Positions 9,407-17,884 of a stretch of DNA of 64,000 nt are shown in pieces. Positions within the stretch are counted from its first letter, which is position 1; every line of letters starts with the position of its first letter. The notes beneath the pieces are model-generated. The model saw only the letters and a list, made by a program, of their open reading frames with translations, was not told the origin of the DNA and ran no database searches. Position numbers and translations under genes: made by a program. The DNA comes from Micromonospora kangleipakensis (GTDB lineage Bacteria > Actinomycetota > Actinomycetes > Mycobacteriales > Micromonosporaceae), in contig NZ_SHLD01000001.1 of assembly GCF_004217615.1 (NCBI RefSeq), forward strand, positions 3,100,001 through 3,164,000, read 5' to 3'.

Positions 9407-9412
9407 TAGACT
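9407..9412 (+). promoter_or_regulatory. -10 element in shared CTGTCGTAGACTCGC block
   Basis: TAGACT sits in a 15-base block (9401-9415) that recurs exactly at 14663-14677. Its core TCGTAGACTC is also found at 11255-11264. It is 106 bases before the ATG at 9519. No clear -35 hexamer. Confidence 0.55.
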
Positions 9413-9518
9413 CGCGGAGGCTCGTTGGGCGGGGCTCCGCGCCGAACCTGGCGGCCGCGCTCCGGTACGAACCACTCCGAAACGCACCAGAGCCCGCAGA
9501 GAGGCGGATACGGGCACG

Positions 9519-11114
9519 ATGGCATTTGACGGGGCTGCCGCCCGGCCACACGCGCGTGGTCGGGTCGTCATGTTGGTCGACAACGGGGTCAACGGTGACT
9601 CCCGGGTGCAGAAGGCCGCCCGCTCGGCGGCCGACGCCGGCTGGGAGGTCATCCTGCTCGGCCGCTCCCCGGTCGGTGAGGAACGGCACTGGCAGCTCGG
9701 CGAGGCCCAGGTCCGCCTCTTGAAGATGCCGAATCCGCTGGCCAAGCGGCGGCACGAGTTCCGCAGGGCCTGGCTGCGCTGGCCGCTGGCATACCCGCCC
9801 ACCGGGATCGCCGCCCACCGCGCGCAGGCGGTCAAGGCGTGGCAGGCCGACCTCGCCGTGCGGCGGGCGCAGCTCGCGGTCGCCGGCCGTGGCGGGCTGC
9901 GCGAAGCGGCGCTGACCGCCCAGGAGCTGGCCGCGAAGGCGACCGGCAGGTGGGTCTCCCTGCGGTACTGGTCGCTCACCAACGCGCGGACCCGGCGCAA
10001 GCTGCGCAGCCCGTGGGACCGCGCCTACACCAGGTTCTGGCAGACCGTGCAGGGCGACCGCGCCTGGCGCCGGCTGGAGCCGGGGCTGTGGGACTACGAG
10101 CTGGCGTACGGGCCGGTGATCGACGAGCTGGCGCCGGACCTGATCCACGCCAACGACTTCCGGATGCTGGGCGTGGCCGCCCGGGCGAAGATCCGCGCGG
10201 CCGCCGCCGGGCGGGAGATCAAGCTGGTCTGGGACGCTCACGAGTTCCTCCCCGGCATCAAGCCCTGGCAGGACAACGGCCGGTGGCTGCCGGCGCACCG
10301 GGCGCACGAACGGGAGTACGCCCCGTACGCCGACGCGGTGATGACCGTCTCGGACGGCTTGGCCGAGCTGCTGCAGCGTGAGCACGGGCTGACCCAGACG
10401 CCGGACGTGGTGCTCAACGCCCCGGCCGCGGACCACGGCGAGCTGGTGCCCGACGCGCCAGCGCCTGACCTGCGGGCGCTCTGCGGCGTCGGCCCCGACG
10501 TGCCGCTGCTGGTCTACAGCGGCGCCGCCGCCAAGCAGCGCGGCCTGGACATCATGGTCGACGCGCTCCGGGAGCTGCCCGGCGTGCACGTCGCGCTGGT
10601 GGTCAACAAGCCGGCCGGCCCGTACGTCTCGGGTGTGCTGGCCCGGGCGGCCAAGCTCGGCGTGGCCGACCGGGTGCACGCGCTGCCCTACGTCGCGCAC
10701 TGGCAGGTGGTGCCGTTCCTCTCCGCCGCCGACGCCGGCGTGATCCCGATCCACCACTGGCCCAACCACGAGATCGCCCTGATCACCAAGTTCTTCGAGT
10801 ACTCGCACGCCCGGCTGCCGCTGGTCGTCTCCGACGTGAAGACGATGGCGGGAACGGTGCGGTCGACGGGGCAGGGCGAAGTGTTCCGCGCCGAGGATGT
10901 GGCCGACTTCGTCCGCGCGGTCCGCGCGGTCCTGGCCGACCCCCAGCGCTACCGGGCGGTCTACGACCGGCCCGGGCTGCTCGAGGAGTGGACCTGGGAG
11001 GCGCAGGCGAGGGTGCTCGACGGGGTCTACTCCCGGCTGTTGCCGGGCCGCCCCGGCCCGGTGCCGGCCACCCGGCGGGCGCCCGAGTCGACCCCGGTCG
11101 GCGCGGAGGCCTGA
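9519..11114 (+). CDS. GT4 glycosyltransferase, long form
   Basis: A 531-residue GT-B enzyme. The N-terminal strand is RVVMLVDNGVNGDSRVQKAA, typical of GT4 proteins whose first loop reads GDxRVxK. A long, Arg-rich helical insert (about residues 60-175) precedes the core block DLIHANDFRMLGVAA, and the WDAHEF motif is near residue 245. The donor domain starts at PLLVYSGAAAKQRGLDIMV and ends with ALITKFFEYSHARLPLVVSD. The last 25 residues are Pro/Arg-rich and probably disordered. The ribosome site is weak. The first 35 codons have a decayed double at 14726. Confidence 0.85.
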   Translation: MAFDGAAARPHARGRVVMLVDNGVNGDSRVQKAARSAADAGWEVILLGRSPVGEERHWQLGEAQVRLLKMPNPLAKRRHEFRRAWLRWPLAYPPTGIAAHRAQAVKAWQADLAVRRAQLAVAGRGGLREAALTAQELAAKATGRWVSLRYWSLTNARTRRKLRSPWDRAYTRFWQTVQGDRAWRRLEPGLWDYELAYGPVIDELAPDLIHANDFRMLGVAARAKIRAAAAGREIKLVWDAHEFLPGIKPWQDNGRWLPAHRAHEREYAPYADAVMTVSDGLAELLQREHGLTQTPDVVLNAPAADHGELVPDAPAPDLRALCGVGPDVPLLVYSGAAAKQRGLDIMVDALRELPGVHVALVVNKPAGPYVSGVLARAAKLGVADRVHALPYVAHWQVVPFLSAADAGVIPIHHWPNHEIALITKFFEYSHARLPLVVSDVKTMAGTVRSTGQGEVFRAEDVADFVRAVRAVLADPQRYRAVYDRPGLLEEWTWEAQARVLDGVYSRLLPGRPGPVPATRRAPESTPVGAEA

Positions 11115-11257
11115 CCGCCCCTGGCATGTGGGTCTGGCACGGTCGCCGAGGTCGGGGTGCGTCCCTTGCCCGTGGATCCCGCCAGGTCACCGACATGGCG
11201 TCGATCGCGGGAGGTGGGCGGCGGAGAGGCCGTCAGGGCGCCCGCCGGTCGCTTTCG

Positions 11258-11263
11258 TAGACT
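11258..11263 (+). promoter_or_regulatory. -10 element of a probable leaderless transcript
   Basis: TAGACT ends eight bases before the ATG at 11272, so transcription should begin at or within a base or two of the start codon. It shares the TCGTAGACTC core with the elements at 9404 and 14666. Confidence 0.6.
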
Positions 11264-11271
11264 CTCGCCTC

Positions 11272-13242
11272 ATGACCGCCCCCGGCGCCCGCGCCCATGA
11301 CCCTGTCCCGTCCCACGGCGCCGCGTCGGCGCCCCAGGGCGATGCGGACGCGACCAACGCGACCGTCACGCGGACGGACGAACGCCCCGGTCCGGCGCCG
11401 GCCGGCACCAGCGACGCCGTTGCCGGGGGCACCGCCGCCGCGGGGCCGGCCTCGACGCGCGGGGACCGGACGGCCGACACCGGCAGGGACGCCGCCCTCG
11501 CCGAACCTGCCGCGCCGCCCCGCCTCCGGCGGGTGGATCTTCTGGTGGCTCTGGCCTACCTTGCCGGGGCGCTCTGGGTGACCGCCCGCGGCTGGCTCGA
11601 CGTGGACGGCCGGTTCCTCGGCGCCCGCCCCGACGACCAGGGCTTCAACGAGTGGATGCTGGCATACGCGGCGCACGCCGTCAGCCAGCTGGAGAACCCG
11701 TTCTTCACCACGCTGCAGAACGCCCCGTCCGGGGTCAACCTGATGACCAACGTCGGGCTGCAGCTCCCGGGCCTCGTGCTGGCGCCGTTCACCCTGCTCT
11801 TCGGCGCGCCGTTTTCCTACCTGCTGTTCATCACGCTGAACCTCGCCGGCACCGGCTACGCCTGGTACCACGTGCTCTCCCGGCACCTGGTGGCCTCCCG
11901 GGCGGCGGCCTTCGTCGGCGGGCTGTTCTGCGCCTTCGCCCCGGCCCTGGTGTCGCACAGCAACGGGCATCCGCACATCACCGCGCAGTGGCTGGTGCCG
12001 TTCATCCTCTGGCGGGTCGTCCGGCTGGCCCGCGGTGGGCACGTGGTCCGCGACGGCCTGGTCCTCGGCGCCTTCGTCACCGCCCAGTTCTTCGTCAGCC
12101 TGGAGATCCTCTTCCTCACCGCGCTGGGCTGCGCGATGGTGGTCGTAGGCTTCCTGGTCGCCCGCCCCCGGGAGGCGCTGCGCCGGGCCCGCCCGCTGCT
12201 CGCCGGCCTCGCCGTCACCGGGGTGCTGGTCGGGCTCGCCGCCGCGTACCCGCTCTGGATGCAGTTCGCCGGGCCGCAGCACCGCGTCGGCCACCCCGGC
12301 AACCCGGACGCGTACGCCCTCAAGCTCGGCTCCTACGTCCGCTACGCCACCGAGTCGATTGCGGGCAGCCCGACCAGCGCCTCGGGCTGGGCCCCCAACG
12401 CCACCGAGCAGGCCAGCTTCTACGGCTGGTCATTGCTCGTGCTGGCGCTGGCTGCCGGCTGGTGGCTGCGCCGGGAGGTGGTGGTCCGGGTGCTCGCCGT
12501 GGTCGCCGTGGTCTCGGCGGTCCTCTCTGTCGGCACCACCTGGACCTGGGACACCAGGCGCACGACCGTCCCCGCCCCGTTCGCGCTGGTGGACAACCTG
12601 CCGGTGTTCGACTCGATGGTGGCGGGCCGGTTCGCCCTGATCACCACCGCCGCCCTCGGCGTGCTGCTGGCCGTCGCCGGCGACCGGGTCGCCGCCCCCG
12701 CGCTGCGGGCGCAGCCGGCGGGCCGGCTGGCCGGCGGGCTCGCCGCAGTGGTGGCGCTGGCCGCCCTGCTGCCGATTCTGCCGACCCCGCTGCCGGCCAC
12801 CGGCCGGCCCCCGGTGCCGGATTTCGTGACCAGCGGCCATTGGCGGGAACACGTGGCCCCCGGGCGGACCCTGGTGCCGGTGCCGGTCGCCGACATGACC
12901 TCGCTGCACTGGAGCACGGCGGCGCTGGCCGACTTCGCCGTGCCGCAGGGATATTTCCTCGCGCCCGCCTCCGCCACCGACCCGACCGGGCGGTGGGGCG
13001 TCGACCCGCAGCCGACGGCGAAACTGCTCACCGCGGTCGCCCGCGGACAGCGGGACACCGCCGTCAACCCGGCCGACGTCGCGCAGGCCCGCGCCGACGT
13101 GCGGTACTGGAAGGCGGACGCCGTGGTGCTGCCCCGGACCCACCGCCGGGCCGCGCTGCGGACCGTGCTCGACGCCCTCTACGGGCCGGGCCGGCAGGTC
13201 GACGACGTGTGGCTCTGGGACGTCCGCCCGTACAGCCGCTGA
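11272..13242 (+). CDS. Large multi-pass membrane protein, GT-C-like
   Basis: A 656-residue protein. The first 85 residues are Ala/Thr/Pro-rich and likely cytoplasmic and disordered. Then about ten to eleven hydrophobic helices run to near residue 515, starting with VDLLVALAYLAGALWV. A polar loop with RPDDQGFNEWMLAY follows the first helix; such acidic first loops are typical of GT-C catalysts. The last 130 residues form a soluble domain probably outside the membrane, ending with VDDVWLWDV. The ATG at 11272 is chosen because a -10 box lies eight bases upstream and no ribosome site is present, which fits leaderless translation. The substrate is unknown. Confidence 0.68.
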   Translation: MTAPGARAHDPVPSHGAASAPQGDADATNATVTRTDERPGPAPAGTSDAVAGGTAAAGPASTRGDRTADTGRDAALAEPAAPPRLRRVDLLVALAYLAGALWVTARGWLDVDGRFLGARPDDQGFNEWMLAYAAHAVSQLENPFFTTLQNAPSGVNLMTNVGLQLPGLVLAPFTLLFGAPFSYLLFITLNLAGTGYAWYHVLSRHLVASRAAAFVGGLFCAFAPALVSHSNGHPHITAQWLVPFILWRVVRLARGGHVVRDGLVLGAFVTAQFFVSLEILFLTALGCAMVVVGFLVARPREALRRARPLLAGLAVTGVLVGLAAAYPLWMQFAGPQHRVGHPGNPDAYALKLGSYVRYATESIAGSPTSASGWAPNATEQASFYGWSLLVLALAAGWWLRREVVVRVLAVVAVVSAVLSVGTTWTWDTRRTTVPAPFALVDNLPVFDSMVAGRFALITTAALGVLLAVAGDRVAAPALRAQPAGRLAGGLAAVVALAALLPILPTPLPATGRPPVPDFVTSGHWREHVAPGRTLVPVPVADMTSLHWSTAALADFAVPQGYFLAPASATDPTGRWGVDPQPTAKLLTAVARGQRDTAVNPADVAQARADVRYWKADAVVLPRTHRRAALRTVLDALYGPGRQVDDVWLWDVRPYSR

Positions 13243-13251
13243 CCGCCCCGG

Positions 13252-13291
13252 CGGTCCGGCCCGGGGGCGACCCGGAGGCGCGCCGGGACCG
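13252..13291. terminator. Possible imperfect hairpin between convergent genes
   Basis: Arms 13252-13260 and 13282-13291 pair with one bulged G around a GC-rich loop. This is weaker than the other intergenic hairpins here. Confidence 0.35.
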
Positions 13292-14485
13292 TCACGGCGA
13301 GTAGGTCCAGATGATCAGCAGGTGTCCACCCAGGTAGGCCGAGACGACGGTGAGGGTCGCCAGGACGGTGACCGCCTTCGCCCGGCCCGCCCGGGCCAGG
13401 GCGACGGCCACCGGCAGCAGCAGCGGGAAAGCGGGCAGCAGGAATCGAGCCTTCGCATGGTAGTACCCGGCGGCGCCGAGGGTGGTGATCAGCAGCAGGC
13501 CGCTGTAGAGCAGCAACTGCCACGGTTGCCGGTCGAGCAGGCTCAGCACGAAGAGCGCGACCGCCAGCAGCACCACCAGGGTCACCACGTACAGCGTCAG
13601 CGCCGACGGGTGGGCGAGCACCTTTCGCGCCACCGTCACCGTGTCCGCCCCGAAGTCGAACGTGGTGCCCCAGCCAGCGTCCTGGATGTGGAACCAGCCG
13701 TCCGGGCGGCCCGTGCGCCAGCCGACCCAGGCCAGGTAGCCCACCCAGCCGGCGGGCGCGAGCACCAGCGCCGCCCACGGCCGCCAGCCGTTCCGACGCC
13801 GCACGACGGCGATCAGCGCGGCCAGGCACACCACCGCGAGCAGCGACGAGGCCGTGGGCCGGGTCAGCCCGGCGAGGAGGCAGAGCACCCCGGCGGTGAC
13901 CCAGCGGGCGCGCAGAAGGGCGTAGAGGCTCCAGGCGGCGAAGGCGGTGAAGATGCCCTCGCTGTAGCTCATCGACTGGACGATGCTGTGCGGCAGCACG
14001 CCCCAGAGCACGGCGAGCAGGAGGCCGACCCGGCGGTCGTACAGGTGGGTGCCGATGGCGAAGAGCGCCCAGGCGGCGGCGAGCGCCGCGACCCAGGCCA
14101 CCACCAGCGCGGTGGCCCGGGCGCCGAGCGGGGTGAGCGGCTCCAGCGCCCGGATCAGCCCCGGGTAGAGCGGGAAGAACGCCATGTTGCTCTGCACGCG
14201 CTCGTAGCTGTCGTACCCGTGCTGGGCGACGCCCAGGTACCAGGCGCCGTCCGACTTGGTGAGCAGGGCGGCGGTGCCCTTGCCGGCGCTCCGGGCCCAG
14301 AGGAACAGGGTCAGCAGGCCGATCAGCCGGACCGCGAGGTAACCCGCGAGGGCGGGCAGGGCATCCTGGGTCGCGGCGCGCAGCCGCTTCGGCCACCCGG
14401 TCGGGCGGGGCGACGGTGTTGCCCCGCCCAGGTCCGCTGCGGTGCGCTGCTCCGGGCCGCGCTCGTTGGTCATCACCACGTCCAT
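13292..14485 (-). CDS. PIG-V-like mannosyltransferase (membrane)
   Basis: A 397-residue membrane protein with the PIG-V layout. After a first helix (LAGYLAVRLIGLLTLFLWA) comes the loop SDGAWYLGVAQHGYDSYERV and then AFFPLYPGLIRALEPLTPLG, matching the D-x-WY-x-IA-x2-GY and AFFPLYP pattern of PIG-V and its actinobacterial relatives. These are integral membrane mannosyltransferases using polyprenyl-phosphate-mannose. Roughly ten helices follow. The start is uncertain: ATG 14485 has a weak AGGA site, ATG 14473 and GTG 14533 are in frame. It converges on the gene at 11272 and diverges from the GT2 unit. Sugar identity in this species is inferred. Confidence 0.78.
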   Translation of the reverse strand: MDVVMTNERGPEQRTAADLGGATPSPRPTGWPKRLRAATQDALPALAGYLAVRLIGLLTLFLWARSAGKGTAALLTKSDGAWYLGVAQHGYDSYERVQSNMAFFPLYPGLIRALEPLTPLGARATALVVAWVAALAAAWALFAIGTHLYDRRVGLLLAVLWGVLPHSIVQSMSYSEGIFTAFAAWSLYALLRARWVTAGVLCLLAGLTRPTASSLLAVVCLAALIAVVRRRNGWRPWAALVLAPAGWVGYLAWVGWRTGRPDGWFHIQDAGWGTTFDFGADTVTVARKVLAHPSALTLYVVTLVVLLAVALFVLSLLDRQPWQLLLYSGLLLITTLGAAGYYHAKARFLLPAFPLLLPVAVALARAGRAKAVTVLATLTVVSAYLGGHLLIIWTYSP

Positions 14486-14668
14486 GTGTCTGTGTCCTGT
14501 CCGCGCCGCGGTGGGGTGGGGTGGGTGGTCCACCGCAGGGCGTCGGCACCGCCCCTGGCCAGCGGTGCCGGCGTAATCACCTGACCGGGAACCGGATGCA
14601 GGGTAGCAACCGGCGCGCCGGGGCGGGGAACACCGACGGCGCTCCCGCTCCCGCCCACGCGCCTGTCG

Positions 14669-14674
14669 TAGACT
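14669..14674 (+). promoter_or_regulatory. -10 element in shared CTGTCGTAGACTCGC block
   Basis: TAGACT is inside the second exact copy (14663-14677) of the 15-base block at 9401. It lies 51 bases before the ATG at 14726 and should drive the small ORF, the GT2 gene and probably the dehydrogenase. Confidence 0.55.
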
Positions 14675-14725
14675 CGCTCGGGTCCGCTGGTGACGACGCC
14701 GGGCTTGGGACGGAGACGGGCGGTA

Positions 14726-14833
14726 ATGGGATCTGACGGCACGACCGCAGGGGTGGACACCCGGGGATGGGTCGCCATCGGGGTCGACAACCGGACCGAC
14801 GGGGACTCCCGGGCGCGGAAGGCAGAGGCGTGA
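14726..14833 (+). CDS. 35-codon leader ORF, remnant of a GT4 N-terminus
   Basis: ATG 14726 opens a 35-residue frame whose stop overlaps the GT2 start as GTGA. Its sequence matches the beginning of the GT4 at 9519 position by position: M-x2-DG at the start, then RGxV, VDN, GDSR and KA in the same order with almost the same spacing. The promoter block upstream is also duplicated. The simplest reading is a duplicated GT4 start whose body was lost, leaving a translated stump coupled to the GT2 gene. Whether the peptide has a role is unknown. Confidence 0.55.
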   Translation: MGSDGTTAGVDTRGWVAIGVDNRTDGDSRARKAEA

Positions 14834-16398
14834 CCCAGCCGGACGTGACGGTCGTCGTCGCGGTCTACAACACGATGCCGGACCTGACCACCTGCCTCAC
14901 CTCGCTGGTGGAGCAGACGATCGGTCTGGACCGGCTGGAGGTCGTCGCGGTGGACGACGGTTCCACCGACGGCGGCGGCGCGGAGCTGGACCGCTTCGCC
15001 GAGGCGTACCCGGGCACCGTCAAGGTGCTGCACCAGGCCAACTCCGGCGGCCCGGCCGCCCCGAGCAACCGGGCGCTGGACCATGCCACCGGTCGGTACG
15101 TCTTTTTCATCGGCGCCGACGACCACCTCGGACCGGAGGCACTGCAGCGGATGGTGGACGCCGCCGACCGGTGGGGCTCCGACGTGCTGCTCGGGCGCAC
15201 CGTCGGGGTCAACAAGCGCTACATCCACCAGGAGATCTTCGACCAGACCTGCCCCGAGGTGGACCTCTTCACCTCGGCGCTGCCCTTCTCGCTCTCCAAC
15301 ACCAAGCTGTTCCGGCGGGAGTTGGTCGAGAAGTACGGCCTGCGCTTCCCGGAGGACATGCCGGTCGGTAGCGACCAGCCGTTCACGCTGGAGGCCTGCC
15401 TGCGGGCCGGGCGGATCTCCGTCCTCGCCGACTACGACTACTACTACGCGGTCAAGCGGCTCAACGCCGGCAACATCACCTACCGCAGCGACCACCTGGC
15501 CCGGCTGGACTGCGTCGAGCGGATCGTGCACTTCGCCGCCGAGCAGATCGAGCCGGGTGACCGCCGCGACGCGGTGCTGCGGCGGCACTTCGCCTGGGAG
15601 ATCGCCAAGCTGCTGCGGGCCGACTTCCTCAAGCTGGGCCGGGACAGCCAGGAGCGGGTCCGCAACGGCGTCGGCAAGCTGGCCCGGCAGTACCTCACCG
15701 ACCAGATCCGCGACCAGCTCGATGTCACCTCTCGGATCCGGATCGGCACCGCCGCCCACGGCTCGCTGGGGGACCTGCTCGCCGTCATCCGACAGGACGT
15801 CGATGACGGCCTCCCGCCGATGGTGCTCCAGGGCGACCGCTGGTTCGCGGTCTACCCCGGCTTCGGCGACCCGCGTTCCGGCCTCTCAGACGAGTGGTTC
15901 GAGCTGACCAACCCGTCCGCCCGGTGGCTGGCCCGACTGGACACCGTCTCGGTACGGATGACCGTCGACGCCGACGGGGAACGGGTGTTGGCGGTGACCG
16001 CCCGCAGCCCCCGACCGGACCTGTCGGAGCTGGTCGGCGGCGTCCTGGCCGTGCGCGCCGGCGGGGCCGAGGCCACCGTGCGACCGTTGGGGCAGGACCC
16101 GATGGGCACCACCGTGCACGCCACGTTCCGGGTGCGTGACCTGCTCGCCGAGCTCGCGCCGGAGGGTGGTCACCGGGTGGTCCGGGCCTGGGCGGCGGGG
16201 GCCACCGGCGACGGCACGCCGCTGCGCGGCCCCCGGCCCCCGGTGGTGCAGCGGGTACTGCACCGCGACGGCGGTCAGCTTCACCTCATCACCGCCACCA
16301 CCAACCACAAAGGTCAGCTGGTGTTCGCCGCGTCTCCGGTGACACTCCGTCGAATGATGGCCCGCCTGCGGCGCCGGCTTCCGCTAGGAGGAAAGTAG
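14830..16398 (+). CDS. GT2 glycosyltransferase with C-terminal accessory region
   Basis: A 522-residue protein. Residues 6-230 are an inverting GT-A domain: TVVVAVYNTMPDLTTCL at the start, DDGSTD at 42-47 for nucleotide binding, GADD at 95-98 as the metal-binding DxD equivalent, and GSDQPFTLEAC carrying the likely catalytic acid. The remaining 290 residues include a helical segment and a beta-rich end (WFAVYPGFGD, LHLITATTNHKGQLVF). This layout resembles TarS/TarP-type wall teichoic acid glycosyltransferases, which fits the CDP-glycerol enzyme at 17885, but family placement is inferred. GTG 14830 has GGAAGGCAGAGG upstream and overlaps the leader ORF stop. The dehydrogenase follows after five bases. 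Confidence 0.83.
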   Translation: MTQPDVTVVVAVYNTMPDLTTCLTSLVEQTIGLDRLEVVAVDDGSTDGGGAELDRFAEAYPGTVKVLHQANSGGPAAPSNRALDHATGRYVFFIGADDHLGPEALQRMVDAADRWGSDVLLGRTVGVNKRYIHQEIFDQTCPEVDLFTSALPFSLSNTKLFRRELVEKYGLRFPEDMPVGSDQPFTLEACLRAGRISVLADYDYYYAVKRLNAGNITYRSDHLARLDCVERIVHFAAEQIEPGDRRDAVLRRHFAWEIAKLLRADFLKLGRDSQERVRNGVGKLARQYLTDQIRDQLDVTSRIRIGTAAHGSLGDLLAVIRQDVDDGLPPMVLQGDRWFAVYPGFGDPRSGLSDEWFELTNPSARWLARLDTVSVRMTVDADGERVLAVTARSPRPDLSELVGGVLAVRAGGAEATVRPLGQDPMGTTVHATFRVRDLLAELAPEGGHRVVRAWAAGATGDGTPLRGPRPPVVQRVLHRDGGQLHLITATTNHKGQLVFAASPVTLRRMMARLRRRLPLGGK

Positions 16399-16403
16399 TA
16401 GTC

Positions 16404-17687
16404 ATGAACATCTGCGTCGTCGCGCTGGGAAAGATCGGTCTGCCGCTCGCCGTGCAGTTCGCCTCGAAGGGGCACCGGGTGATCGGTGCCGACGTCTCCG
16501 AGCGGGTCGTGCGGCTGGTCAACGACGGGGCCGTGCCGTTCCCGGGTGAGACCGACCTGGACGTCAAGCTGAAGGAGGCGGTGGCCGCCGGGCTCCTGTC
16601 GGCCACCACCGACACCGCCGCGGCGGTCGCCGAGTCCGAGGCGGTCGTCGTGGTCGTCCCCCTCTTCGTGGACGCCGACGGGGTGCCGGACTTCGGCTGG
16701 ATGGACGACGCCACCCGGGCCATCGCCGCGGGCCTCAAGCCGGGCACCCTGGTCAGCTACGAGACCACCCTGCCGGTCGGCACCACCCGCAGCCGCTGGG
16801 CGCCGATGCTCGAGGAACGCTCCGGGCTCACCGCGGGCAAGGACTTCCACCTGGTCTTCAGCCCGGAGCGGGTGCTCACCGGCCGGGTCTTCGCCGACCT
16901 GCGCCGCTACCCGAAGCTGGTCGGCGGCATCGACGAGGCGTCGGCCGAGCACGGCGTGCGCTTCTACGAGGCGGTGCTGGACTTCGACGAGCGCGCCGAC
17001 CTGAACCGCCCGAACGGCGTCTGGGACCTTGGCTCGGCGGAGGCGTCCGAGCTGGCCAAGCTCGCGGAGACCACCTACCGGGACGTCAACATCGGCCTGG
17101 CGAACCAGTTCGCCCGGTTCGCCGACACGGTGGGCGTCGACGTCACCAAGGTGATCGAGGCCTGCAACACCCAGCCGTACAGCCACATCCACTCGCCGGG
17201 CATCGCGGTCGGCGGGCACTGCATCCCGATCTACCCGCGGATGTACCTGTGGAACGACCCGGCCGCCACGGTCGTGCGCTCGGCCCGCGAGGCGAACGCC
17301 GCCATGCCGGAGTACGCGGTCGACCTGCTCGCCGCCGCCTACGGCGACCTCACCGACGTGGGCGTGCTGGTGCTCGGCGCCGCCTACCGGGGTGGCGTCA
17401 AGGAGACCGCGTTCTCCGGCGTCTTCCCGACCGTCGAGGCGCTGCGCGCCCGGGGCGCCAAGCCGTACGTCTCCGACCCGATGTACACCAATGAGGAGCT
17501 GGTCGCGCACGGCCTGCCGGGCTACGACGGCGAGCCGCTCGGCGCGGCCGTGATCCAGGCCGACCACGCCGAGTACCGCACCCTCGCCCCGGCCGACCTG
17601 CCGGGCGTGACGGTGCTGGTCGACGGCCGCCGGGTCACCGACCCGGCCCGCTGGACCGGCGTCCGCCGGGTGGTCATCGGCGGCTGA
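16404..17687 (+). CDS. UDP-sugar 6-dehydrogenase, WecC-like
   Basis: An NAD-dependent four-electron oxidation of a UDP-hexose to a uronic acid in the cytosol. The 427-residue protein has the N-terminal NAD domain (CVVALGKIGLPLAVQFA), the central helix domain, and the active-site block GIAVGGHCIPIYP with the catalytic Cys near residue 273. The C-terminal UDP-binding domain has VLVLGAAYRGGVKETAFS. The GGHCIP form is typical of UDP-ManNAc/UDP-GalNAc dehydrogenases rather than UDP-glucose ones (which read GGxCLPKD, as at 48489). A strong AGGAGGAAAG precedes the ATG. With the 2-epimerase at 5437 it could give UDP-ManNAcA; the substrate is inferred. Confidence 0.88.
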   Translation: MNICVVALGKIGLPLAVQFASKGHRVIGADVSERVVRLVNDGAVPFPGETDLDVKLKEAVAAGLLSATTDTAAAVAESEAVVVVVPLFVDADGVPDFGWMDDATRAIAAGLKPGTLVSYETTLPVGTTRSRWAPMLEERSGLTAGKDFHLVFSPERVLTGRVFADLRRYPKLVGGIDEASAEHGVRFYEAVLDFDERADLNRPNGVWDLGSAEASELAKLAETTYRDVNIGLANQFARFADTVGVDVTKVIEACNTQPYSHIHSPGIAVGGHCIPIYPRMYLWNDPAATVVRSAREANAAMPEYAVDLLAAAYGDLTDVGVLVLGAAYRGGVKETAFSGVFPTVEALRARGAKPYVSDPMYTNEELVAHGLPGYDGEPLGAAVIQADHAEYRTLAPADLPGVTVLVDGRRVTDPARWTGVRRVVIGG

Positions 17688-17700
17688 CCCGCCCGCCCGC

Positions 17701-17734
17701 CAGTGGGCCCCGGCCGGTCGGCCGGGGCCCACTG
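17701..17734 (+). terminator. Strong hairpin terminator
   Basis: A perfect 16-bp inverted repeat (17701-17716 with 17719-17734) begins 13 bases after the dehydrogenase stop. It should end the GT2-dehydrogenase transcript. Confidence 0.8.
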
Positions 17735-17800
17735 CGTTGCGCGGCCCGCCCGACACCGACTGTGACCAGCGCCATGACCCGTTGGTCCACCGGACACCCC

Positions 17801-17822
17801 GGCAATACTTGAAGTACTTGCC
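17801..17822. promoter_or_regulatory. Dyad GGCAA...TTGCC, possible operator
   Basis: GGCAATACTTGAAGTACTTGCC has 5-bp perfect outer arms, and an inner TACTT-G-AAGTA inverted repeat offset by half a base. It lies in an A/T-richer patch 63 bases before the glycerophosphotransferase start, so it may be a regulator site. Confidence 0.4.
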
Positions 17823-17884
17823 AGGTTGAGGCCGCAGCTGCCCGGGTATCGGACGAGATCGTTACCGGTGGGCAGACAGGGAGC

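Noticed and set aside
13292..14533. GTG 14533 as start of the PIG-V-like gene
   Set aside because: It would add a Pro/His/Arg-rich tail unlike the family; the ATG codons at 14485 or 14473 fit better, though this is not certain.
17701..17734. Long perfect palindromes as possible attachment or transposon ends
   Set aside because: They sit immediately after stop codons, mostly between convergent genes, and differ in sequence from one another, as terminators do.
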